Below, in pieces: positions 59,691 to 64,000 of a DNA stretch of 64,000 nucleotides (its first letter is position 1; the number at the start of each line of letters is the position of its first letter). The position numbers and the translations under genes are program-made. The notes under the pieces are model-generated. The model did no database searches, had not been told where the DNA came from, and saw only the letters and a list, made by a program, of their open reading frames with translations. This DNA comes from Gordonia humi (GTDB lineage Bacteria; Actinomycetota; Actinomycetes; Mycobacteriales; Mycobacteriaceae): NCBI RefSeq assembly GCF_014197435.1, contig NZ_JACIFP010000001.1, forward strand, positions 3,658,001 through 3,722,000, written 5' to 3'.

Positions 59691-61205
59691 ATGACCAGCA
59701 CTTTCAAGGGGGTGAATCCGATGACCGAACCCGCCCACGACGGACCGGCGCTCCCGGATTCACCCGCCGAACTGATTGCTCTCGGTGAGGCTGTCGCAGC
59801 CAAGCTGAACGAGGTGTCGTTCGCCTCGCTCGCCGGCGACGACCTCCTCGCCGCGGCGGAGGCCGACGAACGCACTCGGTCCCGCCGGGAAGCCGCCACC
59901 ACCTCGCTGATGATCGAAATCAACGACCAGTACGCCTTCCACACCCGCGGCTTCCAAAACATACAGAAGTACATGACGACCGGCCTCCGGGTGGGTCCCC
60001 CTGAGGCGAATGCTCGGATGAAGTTGATGTTCGCCACCGGCGAGTTCCTCGGCATCGGCGGCCAACGACTTCCCGCCCGTTTGGAGGCTACCGCCCACGC
60101 CCTCCGCGAGGGCGCGATCAACCGGGCACACGTCCGCACTATCGCCGACGTGATCGACAAGATCCCGGCCGCGATCGACGCCGACACCGTCACCGCCGCC
60201 GAAGAACACCTCGCGGCTACCGCGCGCACACTGTCTCCGGACGGAGTCCGTACGGTCGGCGAGCGACTCCTGGGCCACCTCGACCCCGACGGGGACCTCA
60301 CCGACGACCGCGACCGCAAACGCACGCGCGGGTTCACCGTCGCCCCGCAAGATGCCCGGTTGATGTCCAAGCTCCGCGGATCACTCACCCCGGCGGTCCG
60401 CGCCAAACTCGACGTCGTCCTGACCGCGTGGGCCGCGCCCGGGATGAACAATCCCGAAGATGAAGCGCCCCTGTTCGGGGCCGTCGACCAGGACGACATC
60501 GATGCCGACGCCCTGGCCGCAGCGGTCGAGCGCGATACCCGCAGCACCGCGCAACGCAACCACGACGCATTGGCCGCGATGCTCGACTTCGTGTTGGGAC
60601 ATGGTGCGCTCGGTCGGCCGGATCGGATACCGGCCGAGCTGGTCGTGACCGTCACCGACCAGGAGTTGGCCGCTGAAGCCGGTGTCGCGCACACGGCGAC
60701 CGGAGCGCGGGTTCCGGTGAAGGATCTCGTCGAGGTCGCCGCCCACGCCACCCCACACCTGGCCGTGTTCAAAGCGCACACCAGCGAAATCCTCTACCTC
60801 GGACGGGGTAAACGCCTGGCGTCGAAGGCGCAGCGGCTGGCGCTGTTCGCCCGCGATCGCGGGTGCAGCGGCCCCGAATGCGATGTCCCGTTCGCCCGGA
60901 CCGAAGCCCACCACGTCCAACGATGGGAGGACGGCGGCGCGACCGACATCATCAACCTGGGTGCGGCGTGCGGAAAACACAATCGGGCCGAGGGGAAGCG
61001 ACCCGGGAAATGGGAGACGGGCATCGTGCGCGACGGCCCGCACGCCGGGCGCATCGGGTGGCGACCGTCCGGATCGACCCGCCCGTGGCAGGTCAATCCA
61101 CTCCACCACGTCGGGCAGGAACCCGAATTCCTGCCCCATGGCCCGCCCCGCGGCTCCGGTTCGGCCGTCGAAGCGCTCCTGGCGACGCTTCTCGACGCCG
61201 CCTGA
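59691..61205 (+). CDS. DUF222 / HNH endonuclease domain protein, second copy
   Basis: A 504-residue protein with an N-terminal DUF222 helical region (LIALGEAVAAKLNEVSF, ARLEATAHALREGAINRAHV, ADVIDKIPAAID) and a C-terminal HNH domain (LFARDRGCSGPECDVPFART, EAHHVQRWEDGGATDIINLGAACGKHN, split). The cysteine pair and EAHH are intact. It belongs to a different subgroup from the 16616 gene. The start is uncertain: the ATG at 59691 has AAAGGTG behind it, the ATG at 59721 has AAGGGGGTG. It sits beside the decayed SDR gene, as expected for a recombination-prone spot. Confidence 0.86.
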   Translation: MTSTFKGVNPMTEPAHDGPALPDSPAELIALGEAVAAKLNEVSFASLAGDDLLAAAEADERTRSRREAATTSLMIEINDQYAFHTRGFQNIQKYMTTGLRVGPPEANARMKLMFATGEFLGIGGQRLPARLEATAHALREGAINRAHVRTIADVIDKIPAAIDADTVTAAEEHLAATARTLSPDGVRTVGERLLGHLDPDGDLTDDRDRKRTRGFTVAPQDARLMSKLRGSLTPAVRAKLDVVLTAWAAPGMNNPEDEAPLFGAVDQDDIDADALAAAVERDTRSTAQRNHDALAAMLDFVLGHGALGRPDRIPAELVVTVTDQELAAEAGVAHTATGARVPVKDLVEVAAHATPHLAVFKAHTSEILYLGRGKRLASKAQRLALFARDRGCSGPECDVPFARTEAHHVQRWEDGGATDIINLGAACGKHNRAEGKRPGKWETGIVRDGPHAGRIGWRPSGSTRPWQVNPLHHVGQEPEFLPHGPPRGSGSAVEALLATLLDAA

Positions 61206-61232
61206 CCCGGCTCTCGGATCCCGAGAGCCGGG
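61206..61232. terminator. Bidirectional terminator hairpin
   Basis: A perfect 12-bp stem, CCCGGCTCTCGG and CCGAGAGCCGGG, with an ATC loop starts directly after the stop of the DUF222 gene and faces the convergent ileS. Confidence 0.75.
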
Positions 61233-61325
61233 GCAGACGTCGTCGCCGTCCACCGGTTACGACTGCCATGTAATCGAACCGGCGGAACGGCGAGCCACCT
61301 CAGTCGTCGGCGAGCGCGACGAGCA

Positions 61326-64000
61326 TCAGACCTTGGTCACGTCGGCACTCACGCCATCGTTGAGTTCGATGGCGGCCGCGTCGCCGGTCGCCACGTCGAA
61401 CGAGGTCGCGAGGACTTCACCCGCGATGAGATCGGCGTGCGTGTGGGCGGTCTCGACGTCGTCGGCGGGCACCACCAGGCGCACGGCGATCCGGTCGGAG
61501 ACCTCCAGCCCCAGGTTGCGACGGGCGTCCTGCAGCTCGCGGATACGGTCCTTGGCCCAGCCCTCGGCCTCGAGTTCCGGCGTCACCGCCGTATCGAGGA
61601 CCACCAGTCCCTTGCCGCCCGGCATCTCCGCGGTCGAATCCGGCGACGCCGCGACGAGCTTACGAGTGAACTCCTCGCCGCGCATTTCGATGCCGTCGGC
61701 GACGACGACCTGCTCGCCGGTCTCCGCACTGGTACCGAACTCCCAGTTCCCGGACTTGACGGCCCTGATGGCCCGCTGTACGTCCTTGCCGATGCGCGGA
61801 CCGGCCGCACGCGCGTTGACGACGACCTCCACCTTGCCGAACGCGTCGACGTCCGTCGACAGGTCGACGGTCTTGACGTTCATCTCCTCGGCGATCAGAT
61901 CCGCGTACGGCGCCATCGCATCGGCGGTCGGCGACGCGACGGTCAGACCGGGCAGCGGCAGCCGCACGCGCAGCTTGTTGGCCTTGCGCACGCTCGACGC
62001 CACCGAGCACACCGACTGGATCTCGTCCATGGCGGCCACGAGATCGGGGTCGGCGGGCAGCTCGCTCTCGGCGGGCCAGTCGGCCAGATGCACCGACCGC
62101 TCCCCCGTCAGCCCGCGCCACATCGCCTCGGTCGCCAACGGAAGCAGCGGGGCGGCGAGACGACCCGCCACCTCGAGCACCGTGTAGAGCGTGTCGAAGG
62201 CGTCGGCGTCCTCGTCCTGACCGGCCCAGAACCGGGCGCGCGAACGACGCACGTACCAGTTGGTGAGCGACTCGCAGAATTCGCGGAAGCTCTCACACGC
62301 GCCGGCGATGTCGTACACGTCGAGCGCCTCGGTCATCTCGTCGCGGGTCGACGCGAGCTTGGCCAGGATGTACCTGTCGAGCACGCTCTCCGAGTCGGTG
62401 CGCCACGTGGCCCGCCGATCCGCGTACAACTGCAGGAAGCTGTACGCGTTCCACATCGGCAGGAGCGCCTGACGCACGCCCTCGCGGATGCCCCGCTCGG
62501 TGACGACCAGGTTGCCGCCGCGCAGGATCGGCGACGCCATCAGGAACCACCGCATGGCGTCGGAGCCGTCGCGGTCGAAGACCTCGTTCACATCCGGGTA
62601 GTTGCGCTTGGACTTGCTCATCTTGGCGCCGTCGTCGCCCAGCACGATGCCGTGCGCGGCGACCGTCTTGAACGCCGGGCGGTCGAACAGCGCCGTCGCC
62701 AGCACGTGCAGGTTGTAGAACCAGCCGCGGGTCTGGCCGTTGTACTCGACGATGAAGTCGCCCGGATTGTGCGGCAGCACACCCGATTCCGCCGATCCGT
62801 CGAACCACTCCGTGTTCTCGAACGGGTAGTGGACCTGCGCGTACGGCATCGAACCGGACTCGAACCAGCAGTCGAGCACCTCGGGCACCCGGCGCATCGT
62901 CGATCGGCCGGTGGGATCGTCGGGGTTCGGTCGGGTCAACTCGTCGATGTACGGGCGGTGCAGATTGTCCGGGCGCACACCGAAGTCGGCCTCGAGCGCA
63001 TCGAGGCTGCCGTACACGTCCACACGCGGGTACTCGGGGTCGTCGGAGATCCAGACCGGGATCGGTGCACCCCAGAACCGGTTGCGGCTGATGTTCCAGT
63101 CCTTGGCGCCCTCGAGCCACTTGCCGAACTGACCGTCTCGGATGTGCGACGGCGACCAGGTGATCTCCTGGTTGAGTTCGATCATCCGCTGCTTGATCGG
63201 CTGCACGGCGACGAACCACGACGGGACGGCCATGTAGATCAACGGCTTGCCCGACCGCCACGAGTGCGGATACGAGTGCTCGATGGTCTCGTGCCGGACG
63301 ATCCGTCCCTGCTGATTCGACCCGCCCGCCGCGCTCCCGGTGTCGGCTGCCTTGAGGTCCTTGATGATCACCGGGTTCGCGTCGAACACCATGAGGCCCT
63401 CGTACGGCGGGACCAGGGAGGTGAATCTGCCTCCCGGATCGAGCGGCTGCACCACCTCGATCCCGTTCGCCGTCGCGACGTCCATGTCCTCTTCACCGAA
63501 GGCGGGAGCGAGGTGCACGACGCCGGTGCCGGAATCGGTGGTCACGTAGTCGGCGAGCAGCACGCGGTGACTGTTCGGGTGGCCGACGAAGAAGTCGAAC
63601 GGCGGCGTGTAGGCCAGGTCGGCCAAGTCGCGGCCGACGTAGGTCGCGACGGTCTCCGGCTCGACGATCTCCTTGGCGTACGCGCCGACGAGCGCCGATG
63701 CGAGGAGGTACTGCCCGCCGTCGGCGGTGCGCACGTGCGAGTACTCGACGTCGGGGTGCACGGCGACGGCCAGGTTCGACGGCAGCGTCCACGGGGTGGT
63801 CGTCCAGATCAGAGCGTTGACGCCGTCGAGCGCGGCGAGCGGCGAATCGGCGGGCACCGTCAACGGCATCGAGACGGTCACCGCCGGATCCTGCCGCATC
63901 CGGTAGGCGTCGTCGAGCTTCGCCTCCTGATTGCTCAGCGGGGTCTGCTCGTACCAGGAGTACGGCAGCACGCGGTAGCCCTGATACACCAGGCCCTTGT
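61326..64000 (-). CDS. ileS: Isoleucyl-tRNA synthetase (5' part outside the window)
   Basis: The C-terminal ~890 residues of a class I synthetase that runs off the right edge; the HIGH motif is not in the window. Visible are the editing domain ([40 protein letters not shown]), the catalytic-domain return [18 protein letters not shown], the KMSKS loop in [15 protein letters not shown], the anticodon-binding domain ([14 protein letters not shown]) and a long C-terminal domain of the actinobacterial/eukaryotic-like IleRS type. Any T-box leader would lie beyond the window. The syntenic gene in M. tuberculosis is Rv1536. Confidence 0.97.
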   Translation of the reverse strand, partial: KGLVYQGYRVLPYSWYEQTPLSNQEAKLDDAYRMRQDPAVTVSMPLTVPADSPLAALDGVNALIWTTTPWTLPSNLAVAVHPDVEYSHVRTADGGQYLLASALVGAYAKEIVEPETVATYVGRDLADLAYTPPFDFFVGHPNSHRVLLADYVTTDSGTGVVHLAPAFGEEDMDVATANGIEVVQPLDPGGRFTSLVPPYEGLMVFDANPVIIKDLKAADTGSAAGGSNQQGRIVRHETIEHSYPHSWRSGKPLIYMAVPSWFVAVQPIKQRMIELNQEITWSPSHIRDGQFGKWLEGAKDWNISRNRFWGAPIPVWISDDPEYPRVDVYGSLDALEADFGVRPDNLHRPYIDELTRPNPDDPTGRSTMRRVPEVLDCWFESGSMPYAQVHYPFENTEWFDGSAESGVLPHNPGDFIVEYNGQTRGWFYNLHVLATALFDRPAFKTVAAHGIVLGDDGAKMSKSKRNYPDVNEVFDRDGSDAMRWFLMASPILRGGNLVVTERGIREGVRQALLPMWNAYSFLQLYADRRATWRTDSESVLDRYILAKLASTRDEMTEALDVYDIAGACESFREFCESLTNWYVRRSRARFWAGQDEDADAFDTLYTVLEVAGRLAAPLLPLATEAMWRGLTGERSVHLADWPAESELPADPDLVAAMDEIQSVCSVASSVRKANKLRVRLPLPGLTVASPTADAMAPYADLIAEEMNVKTVDLSTDVDAFGKVEVVVNARAAGPRIGKDVQRAIRAVKSGNWEFGTSAETGEQVVVADGIEMRGEEFTRKLVAASPDSTAEMPGGKGLVVLDTAVTPELEAEGWAKDRIRELQDARRNLGLEVSDRIAVRLVVPADDVETAHTHADLIAGEVLATSFDVATGDAAAIELNDGVSADVTKV

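Overview
The window is high-GC (clearly above 60%) actinobacterial DNA of the order Mycobacteriales, most like Gordonia/Rhodococcus/Williamsia and not Mycobacterium itself. The evidence is a complete Mce transporter operon with a Mce-associated protein, an MTB12-like lipoprotein, two DUF222/HNH ('13E12 repeat') genes, the BioQ/BsaP biotin locus, an IMPase-family phosphatase inside the his operon, and many 4-nt ATGA/GTGA gene overlaps. From memory of M. tuberculosis gene order, the core follows the Rv1536-Rv1610 interval in reverse: ileS, dinX, ansA, lspA, rluD-like, dnaE1, ilvA, treY, acyltransferase, bioA-F-D, bioB-bsaP-DUF2567, nrtR, nadA-nadC, hisD...hisI, trpE and a Trp-associated membrane protein. 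Departures from that backbone mark the accessory parts.

Left end (1-4825, +): a translationally coupled module of a truncated upstream gene, a MoxR-type AAA+ ATPase, a DUF5682 protein and a VWA protein. It lies where trpC-trpB-trpA would be expected. Then 4842-14080 (-): one long amino-acid operon, hisD-hisC-hisB-hisH-membrane protein-hisA-impA-hisF-hisI-tautomerase-trpE-TrpM, with a 59-aa 4-oxalocrotonate tautomerase homologue between the his and trp parts. 14.2-18.0 kb holds small accessory genes and a DUF222/HNH gene with a highly structured leader.

18.0-20.9 kb is the NAD locus: nadA-nadC without nadB, divergent from an NrtR-type regulator. 20.7-26.7 kb is the biotin locus: bioA-bioF-bioD-bioB-bsaP-DUF2567, divergent from the TetR repressor bioQ, with two phased palindromic operators between them. 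26.7-31.3 kb has an O-acyltransferase with an SGNH domain and treY. 31.3-40.5 kb is a complete mce operon (yrbEA, yrbEB, mceA-F, mas). 40.8-50.0 kb is housekeeping (ilvA, a YigZ protein, dnaE1, an RluD-like synthase, lspA) plus two lipoproteins.

50.2-56.8 kb: ansA, then a catabolic island with a Tat-exported ACMSD-like amidohydrolase, a TetR regulator, and a divergent operon of flavin hydroxylase, meta-cleavage C-C hydrolase and extradiol dioxygenase, ending in a truncated amidohydrolase remnant. The island promoter is notable: two face-to-face TTGAC-N17-TAnnnT promoters interleave, and each -10 lies in or on the edge of a TGTAGTG..CACTACA operator. The right end carries dinB/dinX, a small conserved ORF, an SGNH hydrolase, a decayed SDR gene, a second DUF222/HNH gene and the 3' part of ileS, which runs off the window.

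No rRNA, tRNA, CRISPR array, insertion sequence or complete prophage was seen. Strongest candidates for something undescribed are the MoxR-DUF5682-VWA module, the structured leader of the first DUF222 gene, the dual-operator interleaved promoter with its meta-cleavage operon, and the two phased bioQ operators. Gene identities come from motif recognition and context only; no database search was run.
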